DNA of 33,615 nt from Clostridia bacterium (GCA_017517865.1 JAFWYB010000005.1:1-33615), one strand, 5' to 3'. Counted from the first letter of the stretch, positions 15,489 to 24,827 are shown. A program made the numbers and translations. Notes: a model not told the origin generated them from the sequence alone.

Positions 15489-17306
15489 ATGGCTAAGAAA
15501 AAAGAAAATATAAGAAATTTCTCTATTATCGCTCACATCGACCACGGCAAGAGCACTCTTGCCGACAGACTGCTTGAAATTACCGACTCGGTTTCAAAGC
15601 GCGATATGTCTGCTCAGATTCTTGACGATATGGACCTTGAAAAGGAAAGAGGTATAACCATAAAGGCTCACGCCGTTAAGCTCAATTATAAAGCCAAGGA
15701 CGGCGAGGAATATGAGCTTAACCTTATTGATACCCCGGGCCACGTTGACTTCAACTATGAAGTTTCCCGCTCTCTTGCCGCTTGCGAAGGTGCAGTTCTC
15801 ATCATCGACGCATCTCAGGGCATTGAGGCGCAGACCCTTGCCAACACATATCTTGCTCTTGACCACGACCTTGAGCTTGTACCCGTTATAAACAAAATCG
15901 ACCTGCCCGCCGCTGAACCCGACAGAGTAGCCTCCGAGGTTGAAGACATCATCGGTCTTGACTGCTCGATCGCTCCCCGCGTTTCGGCTAAAACGGGTGA
16001 AAATGTTGCAGAGGTGCTTGAAAGAATTGTTTCAGATATTCCCGCTCCCGCTGACGCTGAAGACAATGCTCCCCTGAAGGCTCTCATCTTCGACTCGGTT
16101 TATGATAATTATAAGGGAGTTATCGTTTATGTAAGAGTTATGCAGGGTACTCTTAAAGCAGGCGAAACAATGAAAATGATGGCTACCGGTGCCGAATTCA
16201 ACGTTGTTGAGGTCGGCTATATGAGGGCTACAGGTCTTGAGCCTTGCAAAGAGCTTTCCGCAGGTGAGGTTGGTTATATCACCGCTTCAATCAAGACAGT
16301 CCGTGATGCTAAGGTTGGTGACACAGTAACTAAATTACAGAATATGGCATCCGAACCTCTTCCCGGTTACAGAAAGGTTAACCCGATGGTATTCTGCGGT
16401 GTTTATCCTGCTGACGGTGCTGACTACGAGGCTCTTCGCGATGCTCTTGAAAAGCTGCAGCTCAACGATGCTTCCCTTTCCTACGAGCCTGAAACCTCAG
16501 GTGCTCTCGGCTTCGGTTTCCGTTGCGGCTTCCTCGGTCTTCTTCATCTTGAAATTATTCAGGAAAGGCTCGAGAGAGAATATAATCTTGACCTTGTTAC
16601 AACGGTCCCCTCGGTTGTATATAAAATACATCTGACCGACGGCGAAACCGTAGAAATAGACAACCCCACAAATTATCCCGAGCAGGCAAAGATAGATTAC
16701 TGCGAGGAGCCTATCACAAATGCTCATATATACGCACCCAGCGACTATGTTGGTACAATTATGGACCTTTGTCAGGACAGACGCGGTGTATTCAAGGATA
16801 TGAAGTATATCACAACAGACCGCGTTGACATACACTATGAGCTTCCTCTGAATGAAATTATTTACGATTTCTTTGATGCACTCAAGTCCAGAACAAGAGG
16901 CTACGCCTCCTTTGACTACGAGATTTTCGAATACCGCCGCTCAACCCTTCAGAAGGTTGACGTGCTTCTCAACGGCGACATTATCGACGCCCTTTCCTTT
17001 ATCATTCACTCTGAAAAGGCTATGGGCAGAGCAAGAAAGATTGCCGAAAAGCTCAAGGAGCATATCCCCAGACAGATGTTTGAAATTCCCATTCAGGTTG
17101 CTATCGGGAGCAAGGTTATTGCAAGAGAAACCGTTAAGGCTATGAGAAAGGACGTTCTTGCAAAATGCTACGGCGGTGACATTACAAGAAAGAAAAAGCT
17201 TCTTGAAAAACAGAAGGAAGGTAAAAAGCGTATGCGTCAGTTCGGTACGGTTGAGGTGCCTCAGGAGGCATTTATGGCCGTGCTCAAGCTTGACGACACC
17301 AACTGA
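15489..17306 (+). CDS. lepA: Elongation factor 4 (LepA) GTPase
   Basis: The start at 15489 is preceded by GAGGTGA and gives the canonical N-terminus [20 protein letters not shown]; an ATG at 15450 lies only one base beyond the -10 box. The 605-residue translational GTPase has P-loop [10 protein letters not shown], switch motif [17 protein letters not shown] and NKIDLP. The LepA-specific C-terminal domain ends [20 protein letters not shown]. LepA binds the ribosome and helps initiation or back-translocation. The length matches the usual ~600 residues. In many Firmicutes lepA is followed directly by hemW, as here. Confidence 0.97.
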   Translation: MAKKKENIRNFSIIAHIDHGKSTLADRLLEITDSVSKRDMSAQILDDMDLEKERGITIKAHAVKLNYKAKDGEEYELNLIDTPGHVDFNYEVSRSLAACEGAVLIIDASQGIEAQTLANTYLALDHDLELVPVINKIDLPAAEPDRVASEVEDIIGLDCSIAPRVSAKTGENVAEVLERIVSDIPAPADAEDNAPLKALIFDSVYDNYKGVIVYVRVMQGTLKAGETMKMMATGAEFNVVEVGYMRATGLEPCKELSAGEVGYITASIKTVRDAKVGDTVTKLQNMASEPLPGYRKVNPMVFCGVYPADGADYEALRDALEKLQLNDASLSYEPETSGALGFGFRCGFLGLLHLEIIQERLEREYNLDLVTTVPSVVYKIHLTDGETVEIDNPTNYPEQAKIDYCEEPITNAHIYAPSDYVGTIMDLCQDRRGVFKDMKYITTDRVDIHYELPLNEIIYDFFDALKSRTRGYASFDYEIFEYRRSTLQKVDVLLNGDIIDALSFIIHSEKAMGRARKIAEKLKEHIPRQMFEIPIQVAIGSKVIARETVKAMRKDVLAKCYGGDITRKKKLLEKQKEGKKRMRQFGTVEVPQEAFMAVLKLDDTN

Positions 17307-17310
17307 TAAT

Positions 17311-18408
17311 ATGACAGGAATATATATACACATACCCTTTTGTAAATCAAAGTGTCCTTACTGTGATTTCTATTCCTTCAAAGCAGACGAACAGACAAAG
17401 GACAGCTATTTAAAGGCTGTCCTTTCTTGCCTTGAGGGGTGCCGTGATAAAATAAGCAGCAGTGTTGATACTGTATATTTCGGCGGAGGTACGCCCTCTT
17501 ATTTCGGCGGAGAAAGAATAAAAGAGGTGCTCAGCTACATAAAAAATAATTACAGTATTACTCCCGACGCGGAAATCACTGTCGAGTGCAATCCCTCCTC
17601 CGTCGATGAAGACCTTGTAAGGAATTTATCGCAGGCGGGTGCAAACCGTATATCAATGGGTATGCAGTCGGCGGTTGATAAGGAAAGACTTAACCTCGGA
17701 AGATTATCAGGCAGAGAAAAAATAAGCGAATGTATAAGACTTTTCAGAAGCTTTGGCATTGACAACATCTCCCTTGACCTGATGCTCGGAATCCCCTATC
17801 AGACTAAAGGGAGTCTCAGCGAAAGCATTGATTTTGTCAGCAGTATGAATGTAAGCCATGTGAGTGCTTATATGCTAAAAATTGAGGAGGGCACCGAGTT
17901 TCATCGGCTTCAAGACGAGCTTACCTTACCCGACGAGGACGAGGTCTGTGAGCTTTACCTTTATGCGGTTGAGGAATTGGAAAAAAGAGGCTATATGCAG
18001 TACGAAATTTCAAACTTTTCAAAAAAAGGCTTTGAAAGCAGGCATAATCTGAAGTATTGGCACTGTGAGGAATATCTGGGTATAGGTCCCTCTGCCCACT
18101 CATTTCTCGGCGGCAAGCGATTTTACTTTGAAAGAGATTTTGACAGCTTCATAAAGGGAGTTCCCCCCTTACCCGACGGAAACGGCGGAGACGAAGAGGA
18201 ATACGTTATGCTCGCTCTCAGGCTTAATGAGGGCCTGCAGAATGAAAAATATAAGCAGCGCTTCGGCAGGAATATCGACGAGGCTCTGTTTAAAAAAGCC
18301 CGTGCTCTTGAAAAAGAGGGGCTTGTTAGAGTAACCACCGACACGGTAAGCCTTACAGTCAAGGGCTTTCTTGTGTCAAACAGTGTGATTTCTTATCTTT
18401 CGGATTAA
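17311..18408 (+). CDS. hemW: Radical SAM heme chaperone HemW (HemN-like)
   Basis: Four bases separate it from the lepA stop, with no clear own ribosome site, so it is probably translated by coupling. The longer frame starting at 17158 lies inside lepA and is rejected. The 365-residue protein begins MTGIYIHIPFCKSKCPYCDF, with Cys11/Cys15/Cys18 binding the 4Fe-4S cluster. Family motifs FGGGTPS, ECNPSS, ISMGMQS, SLDLMLGIP and YEISNFSKKGFESRHNLKYW follow. The short N-terminus without the extra Cys of true HemN marks HemW, which inserts heme into respiratory proteins. Confidence 0.95.
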   Translation: MTGIYIHIPFCKSKCPYCDFYSFKADEQTKDSYLKAVLSCLEGCRDKISSSVDTVYFGGGTPSYFGGERIKEVLSYIKNNYSITPDAEITVECNPSSVDEDLVRNLSQAGANRISMGMQSAVDKERLNLGRLSGREKISECIRLFRSFGIDNISLDLMLGIPYQTKGSLSESIDFVSSMNVSHVSAYMLKIEEGTEFHRLQDELTLPDEDEVCELYLYAVEELEKRGYMQYEISNFSKKGFESRHNLKYWHCEEYLGIGPSAHSFLGGKRFYFERDFDSFIKGVPPLPDGNGGDEEEYVMLALRLNEGLQNEKYKQRFGRNIDEALFKKARALEKEGLVRVTTDTVSLTVKGFLVSNSVISYLSD

Positions 18409-18420
18409 GGAGTTGATATT

Positions 18421-19602
18421 ATGGAGGGCTACGGTCTTGTATTGGCGGGCGGAGGCGGTAAGGGTGCTTATCAGCTTGGCGCCTGGAAAGCTCTTAAGGA
18501 AATGAACGTCCGTTTTGATGCCATTATAGGTGTTTCTATAGGCTCAATAAACGGTGCTCTGATTGCCGCAGATGAATACGATAAGGCGGTAGATATGTGG
18601 AAAAACGTTTCCATTGACAAGGGCATAAAAATAAACAGTGAGCTGCCCGACCCGGAAAATCTTCTGAGCAAGAAAAACTGGGGCACTCTTTTCAGGGAAT
18701 TTGTAAAAAACGGCGGTCTTGACGCTTCCCCTGCAATGGATTTTGTTTCTCAGTATATTGACGAGGACAAGGTCAGAAAAAGTATGATTGATTTCGGCGT
18801 CATTGCTGTTCAGCTTTCTCAGCCCGGCAACAAATACGAGCTTTTCCTCGAGGATATACCCAAGGGTGAGCTTGTTAATTATCTTATGGCATCGGCAAAC
18901 GTACCCTTTGCAAACAACATAGGGCCCGAGGGTGAAAAGTATCTTGACGGCGGAGCCTACGACAACATACCCGTTATGAGCCTTAAAAAGAGAGGCTATA
19001 ACAGGCTGATAGTTGTTGACATTTCAAACATCAAGGGTATTGCACATAATCTGAATATTCTGAATTCTCAGATAACCTATATACGTCCATACGATATGGA
19101 GGAGCTCGGTGCAACCTTCGATTTCGATTCAGCCGCAGTTGAAAGACGTATTCAGCTGGGCTATTACGACACAAAGAAGGCCTTTTCACAGCTTCTGGGC
19201 AGAATTTACTATTTCCTGCCCTCTACCTTCCGCTCAATGGTTATCAGATACGGCGCCGATACCGTTATGCAGCTTGAGGAGCTCGCCTACACCCTCGGCG
19301 TTGACCTTATGGAAATTTATACGGCAGAGGGCTTCATTCTTGCCACCAAGGAGGCTCTGCTTCGATATTCTCAGGAGCTTGCAGCTAAAGCAGAAAAGAA
19401 CTCAACTGAGGAAAAGACAGATGAAACCGATGCCAAGGAATGGGATTTCAGTATTTTCAAGGCAAAGCTCAAGGAAAGGCAGGAAGCAAAGGAAAACGAG
19501 CCTTCCTTTATACGCTCAACACTGCGAAAGCGCTTCAGCTCTAAAAACCCCCTTGAGGATTACCCGGAAGCTGTTGCTTTACTTGATAATTATATTATAT
19601 AA
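18421..19602 (+). CDS. Patatin-like phospholipase
   Basis: The AAGGAG box eight bases upstream and a 12-base gap to hemW place it third in the lepA operon. The 393-residue protein shows the patatin signature: the oxyanion loop GGGGKGAYQLGAWKAL, nucleophile elbow IGVSIGSING (Ser39) and DGG motif YLDGGAYDNIP (Asp176), giving an intact Ser-Asp dyad. Such enzymes release fatty acids from membrane lipids. The C-terminal ~130 residues are charged and helical, with a Lys/Glu-rich end, and are not recognised. There is no signal peptide, so it is cytoplasmic or peripheral to the membrane. Confidence 0.92.
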   Translation: MEGYGLVLAGGGGKGAYQLGAWKALKEMNVRFDAIIGVSIGSINGALIAADEYDKAVDMWKNVSIDKGIKINSELPDPENLLSKKNWGTLFREFVKNGGLDASPAMDFVSQYIDEDKVRKSMIDFGVIAVQLSQPGNKYELFLEDIPKGELVNYLMASANVPFANNIGPEGEKYLDGGAYDNIPVMSLKKRGYNRLIVVDISNIKGIAHNLNILNSQITYIRPYDMEELGATFDFDSAAVERRIQLGYYDTKKAFSQLLGRIYYFLPSTFRSMVIRYGADTVMQLEELAYTLGVDLMEIYTAEGFILATKEALLRYSQELAAKAEKNSTEEKTDETDAKEWDFSIFKAKLKERQEAKENEPSFIRSTLRKRFSSKNPLEDYPEAVALLDNYII

Positions 19603-19634
19603 ATAAGAGGCTGTAAAAATACAGCCTCTTATTT
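19601..19634. terminator. Terminator after the lepA-hemW-patatin operon
   Basis: A 15-bp perfect stem (19601-19615 with 19620-19634) with a four-base loop and AT-rich flanks on both sides. It ends the plus-strand operon and may also stop metA read-through. Confidence 0.88.
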
Positions 19635-19721
19635 ATTTTCTGCACTTTTGTTTACAATCTCAGAACAAATCAGCAATCTGTTTTTTTACAACAACGAAAC
19701 GGTGCAATCACCCTTTTAAGG

Positions 19722-20636
19722 TTAAATAGCGTTTATATCGTAGGGTGTTCTCTGATAAACGAAATAGTTGAGCCAGTTGGTAAACATAAGAGTGCCTACG
19801 TTGCGCCAGGTCATTATGGGCTTTTTCGTCGGGTCGTCATCGGGAAAATAGTTATACGGCACCTTGATGTCAAGACCTTTTTCAACGTCACGGAAATATT
19901 CCTTTGCGAGGGTATCGGCATCGTATTCCGAATGACCCGTTGCATAGAAGTTTCTGCATTCGAGATCTGATACAAGATGAATACCCGCCTGCTCTGAGTA
20001 GGAAATTATCTGAAGGTCCTTGCAAAGAGCAACATCGTTGAATTTTATATCGGTATGCCTTGAATGAGGAACGAAATATGTATCGTCAAAGCCCCTCATC
20101 ATAGGATGATAAAGGTCAAGAGGTCTGTGAGGGAAAACGCCGAACATCTTTTCCGGAAGCACGTGCTTCTTTATACCGTAATGGTAATAAAGAGCCGCCT
20201 GAGCTCCCCAGCAGATATGGAAGGTTGAATATACGTTGGTTTTTGTCCATTCAAAAATGGTGCACAGCTCCGGCCAGTAGTCAACCTCCTCAAACTCCAT
20301 AAGCTCAACGGGGGCACCCGTTATTATCATACCGTCGTATTTCTTATGCCTTATTTCATCAAAAGTATGGTAAAACTTGTTAAGGTGACTCTGCGAGGTG
20401 TTCTTTGACTGATGGGTTGCCATCTGCAGAAGCTCAACATCAACCTGCAGCGGAGTGTTACTCAGCAGTCTGAGAAGCTGTGTTTCCGTCACAATTTTAG
20501 TAGGCATAAGGTTGAGAATAAGAATCTTAAGCGGACGTATATCCTGACTTGCCGCTCTTGACTCCGTCATTACAAATATGTTTTCCCGCTCAAGACTTTC
20601 TCTCGCAGGCAATCTGTCATCTATTTTAATTGGCAT
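19722..20636 (-). CDS. metA: Homoserine O-acetyltransferase (MetA type)
   Basis: This 304-residue enzyme starts methionine synthesis by acylating L-homoserine. The nucleophile Cys142 lies in [12 protein letters not shown]; His235 and Glu237 (ATGHSEYD) complete the catalytic set. Residue 111 is Glu ([13 protein letters not shown]); in the characterised family Glu at this position gives acetyl-CoA and Gly gives succinyl-CoA specificity, so acetyl transfer is expected despite the MetA name. Length and residue numbering match the family exactly. AAGGAG precedes the ATG. The leader is short, with no room for an S-box riboswitch, and no other methionine gene is adjacent. Confidence 0.96.
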   Translation of the reverse strand: MPIKIDDRLPARESLERENIFVMTESRAASQDIRPLKILILNLMPTKIVTETQLLRLLSNTPLQVDVELLQMATHQSKNTSQSHLNKFYHTFDEIRHKKYDGMIITGAPVELMEFEEVDYWPELCTIFEWTKTNVYSTFHICWGAQAALYYHYGIKKHVLPEKMFGVFPHRPLDLYHPMMRGFDDTYFVPHSRHTDIKFNDVALCKDLQIISYSEQAGIHLVSDLECRNFYATGHSEYDADTLAKEYFRDVEKGLDIKVPYNYFPDDDPTKKPIMTWRNVGTLMFTNWLNYFVYQRTPYDINAI

Positions 20637-20668
20637 TTCACTTTCTCCTTATATACATTGTAAGGCTT

Positions 20669-20697
20669 ATTATACTTTATATCCGCCTTTATTTCAA
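20669..20697 (-). promoter_or_regulatory. Promoter of metA
   Basis: On the minus strand TTGAAA (20692-20697), a 17-base spacer and consensus TATAAT (20669-20674), about 33 bases before the metA start. It lies within 10 bases of the end of the upstream SGNH gene. Confidence 0.82.
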
Positions 20698-20706
20698 GTG
20701 CCGCCT

Positions 20707-21336
20707 TCAGATAAATTCAAGTATCGCCTTTGTGATTATTTCATATCCGTGCACATTGGGATGAAGGCCGTCGTAGGTATATTTCATATCAAAATTGCCC
20801 TCACTGTCACAAAGAGCATCATAAAGGTCAATATAAACGGTGTCTGTTTCACGGCATATTTCTTTAATAAGCACATTAAGAGCGAGCATATCCCTGTTTT
20901 TTCTGTCTCTGAGTCTGTTTACGGGATAAACTGACTGAAAAGCAATTTTACAGCCGGGGCAGCGATGTTTTGTTCTTTCTATAATTTCTCTTATGTTTTC
21001 AGCAACATATTCCTTCGAAGCTCCGAAGGCTAAATCGTTTGTGCCTATAAGGTAAACAATCTTCTCCGGTTCAAGGCAAAGCACATTGCTTTCAAGTCTT
21101 TCAAGCAGTCTGTTTGTGCAGTCTCCGCCTATACCTCTGTTATAAACCTTCTTGCCGCTTTCGCTTCTGTATTCCTCAAAAAGCTCATAGTGATAATACA
21201 TATCTGTTATGGAATCGCCTGCAAGAACTATCTGACCCTTTTGGCAGTAATGCTTATTAAGGTGCGTATAATTATCCGCCTTGTTCCTGCGATCCCTGCA
21301 ATATCGTGACTTTCTTTCATATTTTCTTGAATTCAC
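20707..21336 (-). CDS. Cytoplasmic SGNH/GDSL hydrolase
   Basis: A GTG start at 21336 with AGAGG seven bases upstream is chosen over the longer frame at 21375. The 209-residue protein carries all four SGNH blocks: LAGDSITDMYY (nucleophile Ser), YNRGIGGDCTNRLLER (Gly), IVYLIGTNDLAFG (Asn) and the C-terminal YDGLHPNVHGYEI (Asp and His). No signal peptide is seen. It resembles GDSL lipase/acetylhydrolase-like esterases. It lies downstream of a GH43 glycosidase and a sugar transporter, so removal of acetyl groups from imported oligosaccharides is a reasonable guess. A hairpin in the gap to GH43 may reduce co-transcription. Confidence 0.88.
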   Translation of the reverse strand: MNSRKYERKSRYCRDRRNKADNYTHLNKHYCQKGQIVLAGDSITDMYYHYELFEEYRSESGKKVYNRGIGGDCTNRLLERLESNVLCLEPEKIVYLIGTNDLAFGASKEYVAENIREIIERTKHRCPGCKIAFQSVYPVNRLRDRKNRDMLALNVLIKEICRETDTVYIDLYDALCDSEGNFDMKYTYDGLHPNVHGYEIITKAILEFI

Positions 21337-21369
21337 ATTTGTTCCTCTTTCAACTAAATATCCGTTAAA

Positions 21370-21398
21370 CGGCAAGGTAAAAACCCTGCCGCTTTTTT
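21370..21398 (+). terminator. Hairpin with plus-strand T-tail between GH43 and SGNH genes
   Basis: CGGCAAGG pairs with CCCTGCCG (21370-21391 overall) with a T-run at 21393-21398 on the plus strand. The neighbouring genes are on the minus strand, where only TTT follows. It may act as a weak attenuator or processing site for the GH43-SGNH transcript, and would block antisense transcription. Confidence 0.5.
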
Positions 21399-21399
21399 A

Positions 21400-22458
21400 T
21401 TATTCTGCTATACCGTAGGCATCAACAAGCGCCTTGTATTCCTCCATTGAAATTGCAAGCACTGAGCCGTGTCTGGGGCTGAGCTGATTTACCGAATAGC
21501 GTGAACGCTGTACCTGACGGTAGTTATGGAAGTCTCTTGTCATCTGTGCAAAGAAGGTACCTTCGCTGTATTCGTCCATAATCATCATCCAGGCGTTTGT
21601 TCCCGTGATACGGTACATCGTGCTGCCCTCAACGCCAAACCAGTTGAGCGAGCAGATCGTGTATTCCTCGCTGAATGGACCCGTAGGACTTTCTGATGTT
21701 ACATAAGCGATTTTCTGTGTAAGGTCCTCCTTGAAGAAAAGGTAGTATAAGTCTTCCTTTTCGTTGTAAATCATATCGCCGTCAATACACTGAATACCCG
21801 TAACGGTGTTACCCTCGTTATTGACGAAGCTTTCACCTCTTCTGCCGTAAAGATATTCGGGAGCAGTAAAGCTCTTGAAATCCTCGGTATAAAGATAGTA
21901 GTGCTGTGCCATATCCTCGTTGAGAGGGGTTGTCGGGTCATCAAAGGTTGAAAGCGCGAGGTAAAGCATATACTTTTCCTCTTTTTCGTCGTAAATAACC
22001 TGAGGTGCCCATGCTCTGTTACAGTTTTCCCAGCCCTCAAAATCGCGCATATCAAGCACAAATTCGTCTTCCCAGTTGATAAGATCGTAGGACTTCCAGA
22101 AAATAACCGCGTGGTTTGAGGTCCAGCCGAGCATAGCGTCCATATCGGTTGCAACTATGTAGTAGCACTTCCTGCCCTCTTGGTCAACGGCCTCGAAAAT
22201 ATAGGGGTCACGCACACAGCCTGTACCCTTCGTCTGCTCGATTACCGCCTCGTTGTTGTTAAGGGCGTCAAAGTTATATCCGTCGGTGCTCACTGCAAGG
22301 TGAATTGTCTGCTGTTCAGGCTCGTTACCGACGAAATAGCAGAAAACATAGGCTCCGTCAGTGCTCACTGCAGGGAAGGCATAATCGTTGAACACATAGT
22401 TGAAAACAGATAAACCGAGCATAAGAAATGCTGTTAAATATCTGATAAGCTTTGTCAT
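21400..22458 (-). CDS. Glycoside hydrolase family 43-type enzyme
   Basis: This 352-residue protein has a hydrophobic N-terminus (IRYLTAFLMLGLSVFNYVF), so it is exported or membrane-tethered. It has a five-bladed propeller pattern: GCVRDPYIFEA with an early catalytic-type Asp, RAWAPQVIYDEKEEKYMLYL with the family WAPQ motif, CIDGDMIYNEKEDLYYLFF and VEGSTMYRI with a Glu in the position of the general acid. GH43 members are arabinofuranosidases, xylosidases or arabinanases; the exact activity cannot be read. The ATG follows AAGGAG and has its own promoter and a leader hairpin. The upstream transporter on the same strand suggests a plant-cell-wall oligosaccharide unit. Confidence 0.8.
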   Translation of the reverse strand: MTKLIRYLTAFLMLGLSVFNYVFNDYAFPAVSTDGAYVFCYFVGNEPEQQTIHLAVSTDGYNFDALNNNEAVIEQTKGTGCVRDPYIFEAVDQEGRKCYYIVATDMDAMLGWTSNHAVIFWKSYDLINWEDEFVLDMRDFEGWENCNRAWAPQVIYDEKEEKYMLYLALSTFDDPTTPLNEDMAQHYYLYTEDFKSFTAPEYLYGRRGESFVNNEGNTVTGIQCIDGDMIYNEKEDLYYLFFKEDLTQKIAYVTSESPTGPFSEEYTICSLNWFGVEGSTMYRITGTNAWMMIMDEYSEGTFFAQMTRDFHNYRQVQRSRYSVNQLSPRHGSVLAISMEEYKALVDAYGIAE

Positions 22459-22478
22459 ATAAATGCTCCTTAACTTCA

Positions 22479-22505
22479 GGCTCTGTCAGAGTATGTCGCA
22501 GAGCC
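22479..22505 (-). promoter_or_regulatory. 5' leader stem-loop of the GH43 mRNA
   Basis: GGCTCTG (22479-22485) and CAGAGCC (22499-22505) form a perfect 7-bp stem. In the minus-strand transcript it would begin within a few bases of the predicted start site and end just before the AAGGAG box. It may stabilise the mRNA or control translation. Confidence 0.5.
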
Positions 22506-22516
22506 GTATTTGTTAT

Positions 22517-22546
22517 ATTATAACATATCGCTCATAATTGTGTTAA
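22517..22546 (-). promoter_or_regulatory. Promoter of the GH43 gene
   Basis: On the minus strand TTAACA (22541-22546), an 18-base spacer and consensus TATAAT (22517-22522), about 60 bases before the start. A second TTGACT/CATTAT pair lies further upstream and is weaker. Confidence 0.75.
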
Positions 22547-22628
22547 TAGAAATTAAGGCTTCATTTTTAGGCATAATGACGGGATTTGCCGCATCAGTCA
22601 ATTATTAACCTCACTTCGCCCTATAAGC

Positions 22629-24725
22629 TTATTCAGCCGACAGAAGCTCAAGATATCTTGCTTCAAGTTCTTCATAGTGAGTGTAATATTCAGCCTGAAC
22701 AATAAGCTCCCTGGCATTGGTATAGGGCTTGACAACATCTGCATATACCGATGCCGACTTCATCCATGCCCTGAGCTCTTTCCTGATACGCAGGCTGTCT
22801 GCAAAGCTTGTTGCTTCTCTGTTCATTATTTCTTCCTTGACAGCTTCAACAGGCTCGTGAATATTCTCTTTTCCGTATTTTCTGATAAGGGCTGCGGAGC
22901 GCTTCTTGATTTTGATATTTCTGAAAGCATCACTGCGGATTTCTTTTTCAGAAGCATTTCCTTTCGGCAGACTCCTTGCGGCGGCTATTTCATCAGAGAG
23001 ATTGTCATAATAATACATCGGTCCGTCAGCAACGTCTTTTTCTGCCTGCAAAAGCCTTGCTTTACCCGCCTCGGTGGAAAACTTGTTAAGGTCTTCCATA
23101 ATAATTGAAGCTCTTTCAATAGCGAGATTTCTCTCTTTGACCGTCTTTCTGGTGCTCTTATCGTCACGTTTGTTAACGGACTCTTTTTCCTTTCCGTAAA
23201 GGGCCTTTGCCTGCATAACGGCACCCATAGCTTCTTTGAGCTCACCATCCTCAAGAAGGCCGAGAGCACGGTTTTCAAACACAGCACGTATTCTGAGAAC
23301 ATCAACATAGGCTTTGTGCTTGTTTTCTGTCAGATCGTAGAAGCAGAAGGGAATAAGATTGAACAGTGCACCGAAAATCGAACAGATAATCAGAACTTCA
23401 AACAGGTTGTTTCTGAGCGTATCGTCATAAAGAACGCTGTAGTCTTCATGAAGACCCATCTTTTCATATATCGTGGGATAAAACGCACCCGTGAAGAAGC
23501 CTATAACGGTACCTATAAGGCCGAGAGGGCCGAAAAGGCCGTCGACTCTGACACCTGTTTTCCACTGGTGATAGTCACGCATATCAGCACTTATCTGATG
23601 CTGCACTATATTCCAGAAGGTGTTGACAAAGGTATTGAGGTACCACAGAACGCAGATTGCTATCAGATTGCGGTATGTAAAATAAAGCACAATAAGAATG
23701 AGCATATTTATTGCATTGGCGGTAATGAGCATATTTCTCTTGCCCATAAACTTGATTGCAAAGGGACATGCAAGCATTGACCAGAGCGCCGCATTACCTA
23801 TAATGGTATTTGCAACACCCATGGTGCCCGCATATTCACCGCCGTGGCTGTAGAAAAACGACCAGCCGAAAATTACTCCGTAGCCCGATTCAAGAAAGAC
23901 AACCCAGGCGGCCGCCTGAATAATCCAGAAATACTTGTTTTTGGCAACCTCACGGATAGCATCAAACATTCTGACAGGCTCGCGCTTTTTCTTAGGTAAA
24001 ATAAGTCTTTCTTTAACTCTTGCAAAGAATATTATACAGAGAACAAGGCCGATAGCAGTAAAAATCGGGTATATGATTCTGTAAGTCCAGATATTATCAA
24101 GGCCCCACGTCATTTTAGCAATAGCAGGCACAACGGCATTTGTTATTGTAGGAGCGAGTGAATATATAACCTGAGATATACTCATAACATTTGCTCTTTC
24201 CTGAGCATTCGGGGTTATGATCTGCTGGAAATATGTATAGCTTTCATTGAAAAAGCACAGGAAAATATTCATCAGCATATACATAAACCAAACTACTACA
24301 GCCTTGGTAATATAGGTCATATTTTCATAAGGCAGCCACACAAACACAGCCGTAATCAGAAATATGGGAAGTCCCGTTCTTCTTATGAACGGCAGGAATT
24401 TTCCGCCCTTGAGATTATGATTGTCATAGTACCACGAACGGAAAATACCTATAGGAATACCTACAAGATTTGCTATAACAAGCATTTTATAAAGGTCTGT
24501 GGGTTTAAGACCGATGCTTGCGCCCACAAGAAAGCTTGAAGCATCAAGAACAATTGCACCTGAAAGATATAAAAGCCAATACACGCCGAAGCCTGCACCG
24601 CTCAGGCTTGCTACCTCCTTATAGGGAATATAGCTTCCCTTAGGCGGCTCTGTCCAATATTCTTTTGCTGTGTTTATCAGCTTTTTCGCTTTTGAAACAA
24701 TACCGTTTTTCGTTTCAATCTCCAT
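22629..24725 (-). CDS. GPH/MFS-type sugar:cation symporter with long cytoplasmic C-terminal tail
   Basis: The start at 24725 follows GGAGGAG; the frame extends 11 codons further without a ribosome site. Of 698 residues, the first ~460 form about 12 membrane helices in the glycoside-pentoside-hexuronide arrangement, with a polar loop WYYDNHNLKGGKFLPFIRRT and a central charged loop ARVKERLILPKKKREP. A soluble, helix-rich tail of about 235 residues (from DLTENKHKAY to the end) follows, far longer than usual; it is not an obvious IIA phosphocarrier domain. The transporter probably imports oligosaccharides for the downstream GH43 enzyme. The tail may bind a regulator or allow oligomerisation. Confidence 0.82.
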   Translation of the reverse strand: MEIETKNGIVSKAKKLINTAKEYWTEPPKGSYIPYKEVASLSGAGFGVYWLLYLSGAIVLDASSFLVGASIGLKPTDLYKMLVIANLVGIPIGIFRSWYYDNHNLKGGKFLPFIRRTGLPIFLITAVFVWLPYENMTYITKAVVVWFMYMLMNIFLCFFNESYTYFQQIITPNAQERANVMSISQVIYSLAPTITNAVVPAIAKMTWGLDNIWTYRIIYPIFTAIGLVLCIIFFARVKERLILPKKKREPVRMFDAIREVAKNKYFWIIQAAAWVVFLESGYGVIFGWSFFYSHGGEYAGTMGVANTIIGNAALWSMLACPFAIKFMGKRNMLITANAINMLILIVLYFTYRNLIAICVLWYLNTFVNTFWNIVQHQISADMRDYHQWKTGVRVDGLFGPLGLIGTVIGFFTGAFYPTIYEKMGLHEDYSVLYDDTLRNNLFEVLIICSIFGALFNLIPFCFYDLTENKHKAYVDVLRIRAVFENRALGLLEDGELKEAMGAVMQAKALYGKEKESVNKRDDKSTRKTVKERNLAIERASIIMEDLNKFSTEAGKARLLQAEKDVADGPMYYYDNLSDEIAAARSLPKGNASEKEIRSDAFRNIKIKKRSAALIRKYGKENIHEPVEAVKEEIMNREATSFADSLRIRKELRAWMKSASVYADVVKPYTNARELIVQAEYYTHYEELEARYLELLSAE

Positions 24726-24745
24726 ATTCTCTCCTCCGTTTTTCT

Positions 24746-24766
24746 CGGCTTGCTGCAAACAAGCCG
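24746..24766 (-). promoter_or_regulatory. 5' leader stem-loop of the transporter mRNA
   Basis: CGGCTTG (24746-24752) and CAAGCCG (24760-24766) form a perfect 7-bp stem just upstream of the GGAGGAG box, in the same position as the stem-loop of the GH43 leader. On the plus strand it is followed by six T, so it could also act as a terminator for antisense RNA. Confidence 0.5.
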
Positions 24767-24798
24767 TTTTTTCGTAATAAAAACGCTGTTACCCTTTA

Positions 24799-24827
24799 AG
24801 TATATCATACTATTTTTAAACTTACAA
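24799..24827 (-). promoter_or_regulatory. Promoter of the sugar transporter gene
   Basis: On the minus strand TTGTAA (24822-24827), a 17-base spacer and TATACT (24799-24804), about 75 bases before the start. Confidence 0.65.

Noticed and set aside
17158-17310. N-terminal extension of HemW into lepA
   Set aside because: The first 51 codons lie inside lepA in another frame; the conserved HemW start MTGIYIHIPFC is at 17311.
20637-20706. A possible SAM riboswitch before metA
   Set aside because: Only 70 bases separate metA from the upstream gene and a promoter fills them, leaving a leader of about 30 bases.
23316-23780. A 154-codon plus-strand frame opposite the sugar transporter
   Set aside because: Antisense shadow of conserved membrane helices; no start signal.
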